Below, piece by piece: positions 47,384 through 59,175 of a stretch of 64,000 bases of DNA. Positions within the stretch are counted from its first letter, which is position 1. Each line of letters opens with the position of its first letter. The stretch comes from Anisodus tanguticus (lineage: Eukaryota; Streptophyta; Magnoliopsida; Solanales; Solanaceae): assembly GCA_034509755.1 (NCBI GenBank), contig CM067553.1, forward strand, positions 47,744,110-47,808,109, read 5' to 3'. The notes beneath the pieces were generated by a model that saw only the letters and a list, made by a program, of their open reading frames with translations, did not search any database and was not told the origin of the DNA. A program made the translations under genes and the position numbers.

Positions 47384-47752
47384 TAAGAGTGCCAAACGCG
47401 CGGGCCGGATTGGATATGGGCGGGCCAAAATGGGTTGAACAAAAACGGATAAAATATACGACCCGTCCATATTTAACACGGATGAAAATAGGTTAACCGA
47501 CGGATAATATGGATATCCATGGCTTTAGGAATAGCCATGTGAGAACACGAGTTAAAAGCCAAAATAAGCTTAGACTCCCAGAAAGCAAGAACTCGTGAAA
47601 AATAACAAAGCAAACAAATGGGTATTCTTTTTAGTGGATAATTTGGGTAATATCCATATTTAATACATTTTTAAAAAGTTGGTTATCCAACCCACAGCAA
47701 ATGAGTCGGATAGGATGGCTACTTGTTTTCTATAACCATTTTGCCAGCCCTA
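47384..47752. mobile_element. hAT-type MITE in a SEC24 intron
   Basis: 369 bp with ends TAAGAGTGCCAAAC and TTGCCAGCCCTA (imperfect inverted repeats) and an 8-bp target duplication GTC(A/G)CTAC at 47376-47383 and 47753-47760. It is non-coding with subterminal GGGCGGG/CCCGTCC words. Confidence 0.78.
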
Positions 47753-47760
47753 GTCGCTAC

Positions 47761-47850
47761 CATTTGCATTAGCTACAACTGCATATAATAGACTAATAAC
47801 AAAGACATTTGCATTAGCTACAACTGCATATAATAGACTAATAACAAAGA
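47761..47850. repeat. 45-bp tandem duplication
   Basis: CATTTGCATTAGCTACAACT begins at 47761 and again at 47806. The units are identical to the eye. Next to the MITE target site, inside a SEC24 intron. Confidence 0.85.
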
Positions 47851-48655
47851 AGACTAATTGCTCCTCCAATTGGAATAGCAGTAAATGTAAACCAAGGTGG
47901 AAGTGAGAAGGAGGATTATTTGCAACATGGACATCTTAATTAAAATATCAGAAAATCCAGAAAAGAGTAAATTGAACAAATAACTGTATGGATAAATCGG
48001 CTCCATCAAGTCATTGGGAAATGAAAGGCTTGTCTAAAAGCAATGCAACACATACCCAGTGTATAAAGAGGAAGAAGTTCAAGTGCCTCGGGAAGAATAA
48101 GCTGTCCAGATGATGAGACAGTAGCACAGATTTTACAATAAGAGTACAGAATGTTGATGCAATGGTTTGTCACATGCTCTCGGATTTGTGGGAGAGGAGT
48201 TGTTGAACTTCACTGGCCGCTGCATGGGAGATAAAAGTCATCAGTATGATTAGAACTAAACAAGAAAGAAGCAGAAAATAAAGAACAACATTATGCAATT
48301 AAACATTATGTAATAGTGAGTGGTTTAACTTTAATACACAAAAGTTAGGGTACGGGGAGAAACATGTATGCTTTATGATATAGAATCACTACATTGCTTT
48401 AAGATGCAAGCAAATTGGGTGTCCAAGTCAGCTGATTTAAACAGATCACTAAGCATGGTGGTGCAAGGCAGAGAGAAAGTTGAAACTCTGATTCTTCTTT
48501 GGCCATAGATGGTGGTGTAAAGAAGAGCACACTGGAGACATGGAAAAAAGCTGTTGTAAATAGCCATCAAACTGCAGGTTGGGAAATGGGGCGGAAATGT
48601 TGGGGCAGGGAGTAGAACAGGAACAGTGCAATATAAGATAAGACCAAACGCCCGT

Positions 48656-49375
48656 TGTAAAGAAAAATGAAACTTCGACCATACTCAACACTAAAAGCTA
48701 GCTCACAATGTGAGATTTGTCCAAGACCATAGAAAGAGACTACAACCCATTCCTTCAACAACAAATGTGAGGCTAGGGGTGGCAAAATCAGCCCATGAAA
48801 ACATGACCCGCCCAACCCACTCAAGTTTGGGCAGATTAATGACCCACCTATTTATTAGCTCAGCCATGGGCTGATGTGGCCCAAATTGGACCATATAAAT
48901 CTTGTCAAAATATCTTCAAAACAACTTTTTTTATTTGATATATTATATATAGCAATAATAAAAGAACAAACAAAGAAATTAAAACTTAGTAAGAATTGGG
49001 TGGGTTGGGTTATGACCCGCTTTTTAGCCCATTTCAGCTCAAGTATCTCGGGTCAATAACCCGCCCATTTGTTAACTCAACCCATTTTGACCCGCCCAAA
49101 TTCAGTCCAGCCCGCCCATTGACACCCCTATGTGAGACACTCTTAGCAACCTCTCCCCGGGATAGGATATCTAGAGCATGAATAACATAATATGAGGGCC
49201 CGACAAAAGGTAATACAACAGATAAGTCTGACTCTGAGACCATGTTAAGCAAATGAACTGCGGGTGAACCCTGGACCCGACTCAACCAGAAAGCTAACTC
49301 AATAGGTGAGGTTTGTCCAAAACCATATAAAGAGACTACAGCCCATTCCCTGAACCATTCTGAGACACTCTAACA
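48656..49375 (-). mobile_element. TRIM, interrupted by a MITE
   Basis: The right terminal repeat is 49243-49375 (minus start TGTTAGAGTGTCTCAG), followed on the minus strand by a diverged primer site TGGTCTCAGAGT (49231-49242). The left repeat is 48656-48773 plus 49139-49148, split by the MITE at 48774-49130 and its duplicated target. Same type as the TRIM at 7749-8091 but more diverged. It lies in the SEC24 intron 48532-49405. Confidence 0.72.
48774..49130. mobile_element. hAT-type MITE nested in the TRIM
   Basis: 357 bp with ends TAGGGGTGGCAA and TTGACACCCCTA (inverted repeats with one mismatch), flanked by 8-bp duplications TGTGAGGC (48766-48773) and TGTGAGAC (49131-49138). Non-coding, with many GACCCGCCC / GGGTGGGT words. 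Confidence 0.87.
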
Positions 49376-49613
49376 CATTATTAAAGACAGACCACCAATT
49401 TGTACCTGAAAAGAACATTCTGAACCATCCTGCAATTTGTCGTCGTGCTTTAATGTTACCATTATTGTTTTGTCACAGTCAATCTGCATAGAAAGCTCTG
49501 TTATATATAAACATATTATATTTAGAAATCTAAGTCACACAAGCACATAATAGCAATTAAGGGAAGGAACATACATACATGCCCAAAAGAAAAGGCAAAA
49601 CAGCATATAACTA

Positions 49614-49805
49614 ATTCAAGGGCAGCCCGGTGCACTAAGCTCCCGCTATGCGCTGGGTCCGGGGAAGGGCCGTACCACAAGGGTCTATTGTACACAGCCC
49701 TACCCTGCATTTATGCAAGAGGTTGTTTCCACGGCTTGAACCCGTGACCTCTTGGTCTGGTCACATGGCAGCAACTTTACCAGTTACTCCAAAACTCTCC
49801 CCTTC
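49614..49805 (-). mobile_element. tRNA-derived SINE with 19-bp target duplication
   Basis: On the minus strand an A-box-like TGGAGTAACTGG and a B-box GGTTCAAGCC sit about 45 bases apart at the head. The body has CCCTTGTGGTACGGCCC, GACCCAGCGCATAGCGGGAG and GTGCACCGGGCTGCCC. The exact 19-bp direct repeat GCAAAACAGCATATAACTA flanks it (49595-49613 and 49806-49824). It lies in the SEC24 intron between 49484 and 50837. Confidence 0.9.
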
Positions 49806-51184
49806 GCAAAACAGCATATAACTATACTACAAAAATAAACTGCAGAAAAAAGAAAGTTCTCCGGTATTTCTACTTCTTTTAAAAAGGTCATATCATTTAA
49901 TTATGACCTCAATAGAGAGAAATGAATATAGAGATTTTATAAGCCAGCCCCAACTCATTTGAAATTGATGAGCAGCTAATTCAATTAAATGATTGATTGA
50001 GTTATAACATGTAGAAGATGGATGAGGTCCGTTGATCAATTAGAACATAATAACAGACAAGCCCATAAAGAAAGTTTTAGAGGTTTTATTTTTGGGTGAT
50101 CAAGTGAGAGAAAACAGGATAGGTTTACGAGCCTATAGAACAGATAGTATAAAGTTGCAATGGGAGAAAAGCGCACACATGACTTCGAAAAATTACTTGT
50201 TCAAAATTTTAATATACATGCCCATTTTATAACCTATTATAGCTAACCCATTCACCACCCATTTACCCATTTTGCGAGCTCTAGTGCTCAAGAATATAAC
50301 GAATCATTGATGTTAACTTGAATTTATGTAGTTGTAAGCAGTACTGAACATTATTTCCCAACATCCGCAAAGAGTTTTCAGTATGGAATGACACACAAAG
50401 GAGTGTTAGGGTCTGCCCTAAGATATAGCTCAAGAAAATATATTTATCAGCCTCTTAGCGCCTGCAGTCCAAACCCCCTTCCAGCAAAAAGAAGAAAAAA
50501 TCAAAGGCTTGGAGAGAGTCAACTCTGATGGAACCTCACTGACTAACTCAGGCAGGGAAGGATAAGTAGAATCACCAAAAAATCATTACAAAAAGGGGCT
50601 CATCTTTGTGCCCAGAAATAAGATAAAGTAAATTAGCTTATGGAAGTCTTAGACAAACTCAAAAGATCAGCCAGGGATATTTTATATATTGTATATAAAT
50701 GTCTAATTTACTCTTGTTTTCACACGTCTACTTTATTTATCATTGTCCAACTATGTCAATTTTTCTGCTCGTTTATTCCCTTTTTTCTCAAAAAGTGCTT
50801 AAAAGTATTTCCAGGAGAAAAGGGTAGAGAAACAAACCGCAGGTAGAGCAACATCCAATGGAACTCGTTTACAATAATTTCCAGAGTACTCGTGAACTTG
50901 AAGACCCTACAAAAGAAACAAATCCAGCATGAATTTTGCACTTCTGTAGTCATCAATGTATTACGTTGCTGATAATCCTTTAGAGGAGCACAGAAGAATC
51001 CAGAAATCAGGGAAGAATACCTGACTGCATCTTACACGCATTACTGCCTCAAGCCCTTGGGGTCTAGTAATATTCCATCTTAGATCATTGTAAAGCTTGG
51101 CAGTATCAGAAATAACAGAGAAAGGGAAATAGTAGTACAGCTGAAATAAGAGGAAAATTTAAGGTCAGTCTTTGATATATAGTC

Positions 51185-54100
51185 TAAGGGTGGCCAGTGG
51201 GCTGGGACGGCCCGACCCCGTCCCGAGCCCGCCCCGACCCCGCGTAAAAAAAAAAAAAAAATGGTAGCGGGACTCGAACTCGGGACGGGACAATGTCTCG
51301 TCCCGCCAGACCCGAGCCCGCCCCAAGCCCGCCACACCCGACCCCGCCCCGAGCCCGTCCCGACCCCGAGCCCCACCCCACCCGAAAGCTCCCCCTTTGC
51401 ATATATAACCGTTGCACCAACGGCTATTTTAGATTTTGGCCGTTGGACAACGGCCATTTTAGGCCTCCCCCTACCCCTTAATATTTATTTTTAACCCATA
51501 AGTTATTATATTACACTTTAACCCAATTTTTCAACTATAAATAACTTATTTTCTCTTCATTTCAAACAAATCTTCCTACAATCTCTCAAATCTCTCAATA
51601 TATCTCTCTACAAGTTTACATTATTTACTAAATATTCAATTTTATTTATTCATTTGGGAATTGGGAGTGAAGTTGGCAACTAGCTTGAGTATCTTCCATC
51701 GAGCAAAGTTTCAATTTTCAACCTCTAGATTACACGTCGACGTTACGTCGGCGTTTGGTACATTCGTTCCTTCATTAAATTATTATTGTTTGTTTATTTT
51801 ATTTAGTGCACTTAATTTTATTGTCTTTAATTATTTATTATCATAATTAAAATGAAAGGATTAAGAAGTATGTTTAAGGTTAAGGGTGCTTCTTCTAGTA
51901 GGGGCAACTAGTGCAAGGGTAACTTCTTCTAGTCATCTTATTCCAACACAAGATGATTTTGTTGATACTCAACATTTTCCTACAATACCATTAGATTTAG
52001 GAGCTATTTTCTGAAACTCAAGAAAACTTTAATTTAGACGATGATCTAGATGATACACTCACTAATGTTGATGACAACACACCCACTAGTGCACCTTTAA
52101 CTTCAATGCCTCTTATTCCCCCTAGTATGAGACGAGGTCCAGCAAAACGACCATTAAAATCAGATGCATTGACATTTATTGATAGGGACATAGAGAATCA
52201 AGTAGCTATATGTAAATTTTGTAAAAATGTTTTAAAATTTAAAACTGAAAAAGGTCACGGTGGGACGGGGGTTTAATTAGACACGTAGTAAGTGCTCATC
52301 CAGCTAGGTATGCCCAATACCAGGCTTCAAAACCGGGTGTGCAAACGCCCGCTCCATCGGGACAAGGTTCACATATCGATACTGTCCCGGACCAAGTACA
52401 GGGTCAAATTAACCCTATGACGGGGGAAATTATAGGCCCTAAATACAATAAATATAGAGATATGGAAGCAATATTAAAATTAGTTGTTGTGGAGGGTTTG
52501 CCTTTTTCATTTCCTTCATCTCCCGATTTTATTCATTACATTAGAGATATATATAATCCTGCTTTTAACGATTTTCCTAGATCAACTGTTAAGAGAGATG
52601 TATTTAAATTCGCTCATGAATATCAAAAATATTTACGTTATTCATTATATCATTTTAATGACAAAGTATCTATCACGTCTGATATAGGTCGTAGTACTAA
52701 CGGCCATGATTATTTAACTGTAACTTGTCATTGGATAGATTATAAATGGTCTATGCAAAAACGTATTTTAGCGTATAGATATATAGATGATAGGCACACT
52801 TTGGTACTTTTATTGCGATAATATTTATCAAGTGTGCCATTATTACGGAATAACCGATAAAATTATGACTATTACATTAGATAACGCTTCTTCTAACAAT
52901 TACGCAATTACAATTTTAAAAAATAGTTTAACTCCATCTTTTCCAGATCATTTTCATATAAAATGCGTGTGCCATATATATAACTTAATTGTAAAGGATG
53001 GTCTATCACTTTTTGAAGACATTCTCAGTAAAATACAATTTGCTATAAACTTTATTTTTAAAAGTAATAAAGTACAACGAAGAAAAGAATATTAAAAAAC
53101 TTGTCACGATTGTGGACTACTTTTTAAAAAATTCCACAAGAAGTATCCACTAGGTGGAATTCTTTATACGAGCAACTGCTTGTTGCTTATGACTATAGAA
53201 AACCAATAACTTTATTTTTTAACTCTCATAATCAAAATCAAATTTGATATGATTGTAGATAGTGATTGGGTAAAAATTTCCGAACTTATTGTATTTTTAG
53301 AGAAAAAAAATTTTTTCAAGCAACAAAAGAATTTTCCGGTATATATTATCCTACTATTTCAACTATGTTGTTTTATATAACTCTAATATTTTTATTACTT
53401 AGTGAATATATGTAAAAACCAGCTTATAAAGCAGCTATTAAAAAAATGTTTGTCAAAATAAAAAAATATTTTATTCATATTTCCACTATTTATATTATTG
53501 GTTCTGTATTAAATCCGACTATTAAAATAGACGGTACTAAATCACTAATTGAAACTATTTACGATTGTATAGAAGTACTACCACCTCCAAGTCCCAAAAA
53601 TCTAAATCACCCACCACCTATTGAACAAACTAAAGAAGAAGTGTTGTCTAGCGTAGAACACCAATGCAAAAAAATATATAGATTTTATAAACAAGAAAAT
53701 ACTAGTAACTTACCGGCTTCCACATCATCTTCTTCATCTTCAACACAACCTCACAAAAGACATGTTGTTTCTGCGGCTAGTATTGAAAGTCTCAGAAATA
53801 GAATGTGCGGCCGTACCTCTACTACTAACCAAATTAGCGAGTTGGATATTTTTGTTTTGCAGGGTTCTATACCGTACCAAGAAGTTATCAATGAAGATGG
53901 ACATGAAGACTTGCTGAAATACATGAGGGGGAATGAGAAGACCTTTTCGACACTTTCATTGATGGCCCGAGATGTTTTGAACATTCAAGCGTCATCAACT
54001 GCGTCTGAAAGCGCTTTTTATGCCGGCAGATATCAAATAGGAGACCACGACACTCATTAGCCGGGAGACGACTTGGAAATTGCGGTATTATTCAGAGATT

Positions 54101-54649
54101 GGATACGAGCGGAGCGGAGAAGGTGCGGTCAACTGGAGATCAACGAAGAAGAAGACGAAAACTACAACGAAATCTTATCCGAAGGTGGTGAAAGCGACGT
54201 AGATCAATTTGACCAACAAATACCAATTCCAACCGAAGAACCACAGGAAATCATCAAGCAATTAGAACAGGTTTTTTTGAGAATGTAATTTTTTTAATTG
54301 CAATTTTATTATGTAATTTGCAACTTTTGGACAACACTACAAAGTTGCAATTTAGATTTTAGACAATTGTATTTGTATTACAAAAAAATCATATGTCTAT
54401 TAAATAATATAAGAGGCACAAAAACAGCCTTGGGATGTTTTTATTACACTATCTTGTCTTGTTTATTGAGTTTTTTTTATACATATGTTATTTTTTTAAA
54501 AAAAAAAAAAAAATCCTCCGGACCCCGACCCGACCCCGACCCCGGCCCGACCCGATTCCGACGGGATCGGGACGGGACTGGAGCAAGTCCCGCCAGACCC
54601 TGCCAGACTCGGCCCACCAGACCCGAGCCCGGCCCACTGGCCACCTCTA
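51185..54649 (+). mobile_element. hAT transposon, near full length (copy b)
   Basis: 3465 bp with 18-bp terminal inverted repeats TAAGGGTGGCCAGTGGGC and TAGAGGTGGCCAGTGGGC (right end read inverted) and GC-rich subterminal repeats. Target duplications are imperfect (ATATAGTC at 51177-51184, ATATATAC at 54650-54657; 6 of 8). It sits in a SEC24 intron, 44 bp upstream of the exon 51021-51140 acceptor. It is inverted relative to copy c. Confidence 0.9.
51852..54288 (+). pseudogene. hAT transposase, decayed (copy b)
   Basis: The start codon is at 51852 (MKGLRSMFKVKGASSSRGN), closed by a stop near 51907. A BED-type zinc-finger region (AICKFCKNVLKFKTEKGHGG) is at about 52205-52265. The catalytic part is at 52339-53095 (SITSDIGRS and TLDNASSN, containing two Asp residues of the hAT RNase-H-like fold). 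The C-terminal dimerisation domain is in the frame 53446-54060 (YMRGNEKTFSTLSLMARDVL, ASSTASESAFYAGRY), followed by an acidic tail to 54288. hAT transposases cut and paste the element using the terminal repeats. Stops and frameshifts (about 51907, 52276, 52820, 53095-53446, 54058) make this copy inactive. Confidence 0.87.
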
Positions 54650-54656
54650 ATATATA

Positions 54657-54892
54657 CTCCCTCCGTCCCACTATGTGAAGGTGTTTGACTAGCCACGGAG
54701 TTTAAGAATGAAAGAAAGACTTTTGAAATTCGTGGTCCAACATAAGCCATAGATATTTGTGTGGTTATAAATAATCTTATTAAGGACAAAATAAAAAGTT
54801 TAAAATTAAATTATTACTAAATATAGAAATGTGTCATTCTGTTCAGGACTGAATAAAAAGGAAAGAGTGCATATAAATTTGGGAGAAGAGAG
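54657..54892. mobile_element. Stowaway MITE
   Basis: Ends CTCCCTCCGTCCCACTATG and, at the far side, TTTGGGAGAAGAGAG, flanked by TA on both sides (54655-54656, 54893-54894). About 236 bp, non-coding, directly abutting the hAT copy b. Confidence 0.78.
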
Positions 54893-55297
54893 TAAAATTA
54901 TTAAATGAACATGAAAAAGAAAAGGCAATGAGAACATATATAATCCAACTATTACAAATGTTTATGATGCTAAGAACATTCTGGAGAAACACAGCCTAAA
55001 ATTGTATGCAACTCCAAACGTACCTGTCCTCCAGTAGTTTTAGGAATGACAGAAATTGAAGCAATGTCTACATATGATTGTGTTGTAAGGAACACATCAA
55101 CACAGATCTGAAGGAGTTGAGATCTAATCAATCAACAGGGGTAGGCAAATGAATTTTAAAATATCTAACGACATTCAGAAGGTCTATAGCTATGTGTAAT
55201 GAAGAAGTGTTCCAGAGAAAGGTGAAAACTCACCTGGTACTCAGCAAAATCGATAGCCATTGTCTTCAACGTTTTGTCTGCCGGTTGGAGTAATTTG

Positions 55298-58200
55298 TAG
55301 AGGTGGCCAGTGGGCCGGGCTCGGGTCTGGCGGGGTCGGGGTCGGGGCGGGACTGGCGAAGGGGTCGGGGTCGGGTCTGGCGGGACTTGCTCCAGTCCCG
55401 TCCCGATCCCAATCCCGTCGGAATCGGGGTGGGGTCGGGATCGGGCGGGTTCCGGCGTTTTTTTTTTTTAATAACATATGTATAAAAAAAAACTTAATAA
55501 ACAAGATAAGATAATGTAATAAAAATATTCCAAAACTGTTTTTGTGCCTCTTATATTATTTAATAGATATATGATTTTTTTGTAATACAAATACAATTAT
55601 CTAAAATCTAAATTGCAACTTTGTAGTGTTTTCCAAAAGTTGCAAATTACATAATAAAATTGCAATTAAAAAATTACATTCTCAAAAAAACTTGTTCTAA
55701 TTGCTTGATAATTTCCTGTGCTTCTTCGGTTGGAATTGATATTTGTTGGTCAAATTGATCCACGTCGCTTCCACCACCTTCGGATAAGATTTCGTTGTAG
55801 TTTTCGTCTTCTTTTTGTTGATCTTCGGTTGACCGCACCTTATCCGCTCCGCTCGTATCCAATCTCTGAATAATACTACAATTTCCAAGTTGTCTCCGGC
55901 TAATGAGTGTCTGTGGTCTCCTATTTGATATCTACCGGCAAAAAAAGCGCTTTCAGACGCAGTTGATGACGCTTGAATGTTCAAAACATCTCGGGCCATC
56001 AATGAAAGTGTCGAAAGGTCTTCTCATTCCCCTCCGATATTTCGTAAGTCTTCATGTCCAACTTCATTGATAACTTCTTGGTACGGTATGTTAACCCCGC
56101 AAAACAAAAATATCCAACTCGCTAATTTGGTTAATAGTAGAGGTACGGCCGCACATTCTATTTCTGAGGCTTTCAATACTAGCCGCAGAAACAACATGTC
56201 TTTTGTGAGGTTGTGTTGAAGATGAAGAAGATGGTATGAAAGCCGGTAAGTTACTAGCATTTTCTTGTTGATAAAACCTATATACTTTTTTGCATTGGTC
56301 TTCTACGCTAGACAACATTTCTTCTTTAGTTTGTTCAATAGGTGGTGGGTGATTTAGATTTTTGGGACTTGGAGGTAGTAGTACTTCTATACAATCGTAA
56401 ATAGTTTCAATTAGTGATTTAGTACCGTCTATTTTAATAGTCGGATTTAATACAGAACCAATAATATAATGGGAATAGGAATAAAATATTTTTTTATTTT
56501 GATAAAAAAAAAATTAATAGCTGCCATATAAGCTGATTTTTCCATATATTCACTAAGTAATAAAAATATTAGAGTTATATAAAACAACATAGTTGAAATA
56601 GTAGGATAATATATACCGGAAAATTCTTTTGTTGCTTGAAAAAATTTCTCTAAAAATACAATAAGTTCGGAAATTTTTACCCAATCACTATCTACAATCA
56701 TATCAGCTGGATTTTGATTATGAGAGTTAAAAAATAAAGTTATTGATTTTCTATAGTCATAAGCAACAAGTAGTTGCTCGTATAAAGAATTCCACCTAGT
56801 GGATACTTCTTGTGGAATTTTCCTAAAAAGTAGTCCACAATCGTGACAAGTTTTTTAATATTCTTTTCTTCGTTGTACTTTATTACTTTTAAAAATAAAG
56901 TTTATAGCAAATTGTATTTTACTAAGAATGTCTTCAAAAAGTGATAGACCATCCTTTACAATTAAGTTATATATATGGCACGCGCATTTTATATGAAAAT
57001 GATCTGAAAAGATGGAGTTAAACTATTTTTTAAAATTATAATTGCGTAATTGTTAGAAGAAGCATTATCTAATGTAATAGTCATAATTTTATCGGTTATT
57101 CCGTAATAATGGCATACTTGATAAATATTATCTGCAATAAAAGTATCAGTGTGCCTATCATCTATATATCTATACGCTAAGATACATTTTTGCATAGACC
57201 ATTTATAATCTATCCAATGACAAGTTACAGTTAAATAATTATGGCCGTTAGTACTACGACCTATATCAGACGTGATAGATACTTTACCATTAAAATGATA
57301 TAATGAATAACGTAAATATTGTTGATATTCATGCGCGAATTTAAATACATCTCTCTTAACAGTTGATCTAGAAAAACCGTTAAAAGCAGGATTATATATA
57401 TCTCTAATGTAATGAATAAAACCGGGAGATGACGGAAATGAAAAAGGCAAACCCTCCACAACAACTAATTTTGATATTGCTTCCCTATCTCTATATTTAT
57501 TGTATTTAGGGCCTACAATCCCCCCCCCCCATCATAGGGTTAATTTGACCATGTACTTGGTCCGGGACAGTATAAGTATGTGAACCTTGTCCCGATGGAG
57601 CGGACGTTTGCGCACCCGGTTTTGAAGCCTGGCATTAGGCATACCTAGCTGGATGAGCACTTACTACGTGTCTAATTAAACCCCCGTCCCACCGTGACCT
57701 TTTCCAGTTTTAAATTTTAAAACATTTTTACAAATTTTACATATAGCTACTTGATTCTCTACGTCCCTATCAAAAAATATCCATGCATCTTATTTTAATG
57801 GTCGTTTTGCTGGACCTCGTCTCATACTAGGGGGAATATGAGGTATTTCAGTTGAAGGTGCACTAGTGGGTGTGTTGTCATCAATATTAGTTGGTGTATC
57901 ATCTAGATCATCGTCTAAATTAAAGTCTTCTTGAGTTCCAGAAAATAGCTCCTCGTCTAAATCTAATGGTATTGTAGGAAAATGTTGAGTATCAACAAAA
58001 TCATCTTGTGTAGGAATAAGATGACTAGAAGAAGTATCCTTGCCCTGGTTGCCCCTACTAGAAGAAGCACCCTTACCCTTACCCTTAAACATTCCTCTTA
58101 ATCCTTCCATTTTAATTATGATAATAAATAATTAAAGATAATAAAATTAAGCGCGCTAAATAAAATAAACAGACAATAATAATTTAATGAAGGAACGAAT

Positions 58201-58756
58201 GTACCAAACGCCGACGTAACGTCGACGTGTAATCGAGAGATTGAAAATTGAAACTTTGCTCGATGGAAGATCCTCAAGCTAGTTGCCAACTTCACTCCCA
58301 ATTCCCAAATGAATAAATAAAATTGAATATTTAGTAAACAATGTAGACTTGTAGAGAGATATATTGAGAGACTAGAGAGATTGTAGGAAGATTTGTGAGA
58401 AAGATGAAGAGAAAATGAGTTATTTATAGTTGGAAAATTGGGTTAAAGTGTAATTATAATAACTTATGGGTTAAAATAAATATTAAGGGGGAGGGGGTGG
58501 GGGAGGGGGAGGCCAAAAATGGTCGTTGCCCAACGGCCAAAATCTAAAATGGCCGTTGGTGCAACGATTATATTTGCAAAGGGGGCTCTCGGGCGGGCTC
58601 GGGACGGGCTCGGGGCGGGGCGGGCGGGCCTGGGGCGGGCTCTGGTATGGCGGGACGAGACATTGTCCCGTCCCGAGTTCGAGTCCCGCTACCGTTTTTT
58701 TTTTTACTCGGGGACGGGGACGGGGTCGGGTCGTCCCGGCCCACTGGCCACCCTTA
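55298..58756 (-). mobile_element. hAT transposon inserted in a SEC24 exon (copy c)
   Basis: 3459 bp, ends TAGAGGTGGCCAGTGGGCC and GGCCCACTGGCCACCCTTA. A perfect 8-bp target duplication GTAATTTG flanks it at 55290-55297 and 58757-58764. Removing the element and one duplication leaves a 72-nt, 24-codon exon in frame with its GT-AG neighbours, so the insertion hit coding sequence. Nearly the same length as copy b but opposite orientation. The perfect duplication suggests it is younger than copy b. Confidence 0.95.
55674..58110 (-). pseudogene. hAT transposase, decayed (copy c)
   Basis: The start ATG is at 58110 (MEGLRGMFKGKGKGASSSRG). The N-terminal frame is open to 57790 (acidic, Asp/Thr-rich), so this copy keeps more of the N-terminus than copy b. 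BED words AICKICKNVLKFKTGKGHGG follow, then the frame 57459-56989 with SITSDIGRS and TLDNASSN, and the C-terminal dimerisation words (MARDVLNIQASSTASESAFF) near 55930-56000, then an acidic tail ending at 55674. Breaks lie near 57785, 57690, 56990 and in the C-terminal third. Copies b and c share most of their sequence, so they are sisters of one family. Confidence 0.87.
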
Positions 58757-58810
58757 GTAATTTGTGAGCCTCCTGAAAATTCAATTTATATACAACAATT
58801 TTCTGAATAA

Positions 58811-58861
58811 TCGTCAGACTCCACTTGTGGGATTACACGGGGTATGTTGTTGTGGTTGTAG
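58811..58861 (+). mobile_element. 5'-truncated SINE tail
   Basis: CAGACTCCACTTGTGGGATT with GGTATGTTGTTGTGGTTG, the 3' end of a TS/SolS-type SINE. A 12-bp direct repeat TTTTCTGAATAA flanks it (58799-58810, 58862-58873), consistent with a truncated retroposition event. In a SEC24 intron. Confidence 0.72.
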
Positions 58862-58931
58862 TTTTCTGAATAAATTCTGGATCGATGTGATCGAGGAGTC
58901 AACTAACTATTGTGACAAGACAAAACCACTA

Positions 58932-59175
58932 CTCCCTCTGTCCCAATTTATATGACACACTTTCCTCTTTAGTCAGTCCAAAAAAGAATGACACATTTCC
59001 TTATTTGGCAACAATTTAACTTTTAATTTTACATTTTACGCTTAACGAGATGATCTATAACAAAACAAATATCTTTGGCTTGTTTTAAACCACAAAATTC
59101 AAAAGTCTTTCTTTATTTCTTAAACTACGTGCCCAGTCAAACTATATCACATAAATTAAATTGGGACGGAGGGAG
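58932..59175. mobile_element. Stowaway MITE
   Basis: 244 bp with classic ends CTCCCTCTGTCCCAATTTAT and AATTGGGACGGAGGGAG, flanked by TA (58930-58931, 59176-59177). Non-coding. In a SEC24 intron. Confidence 0.92.
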
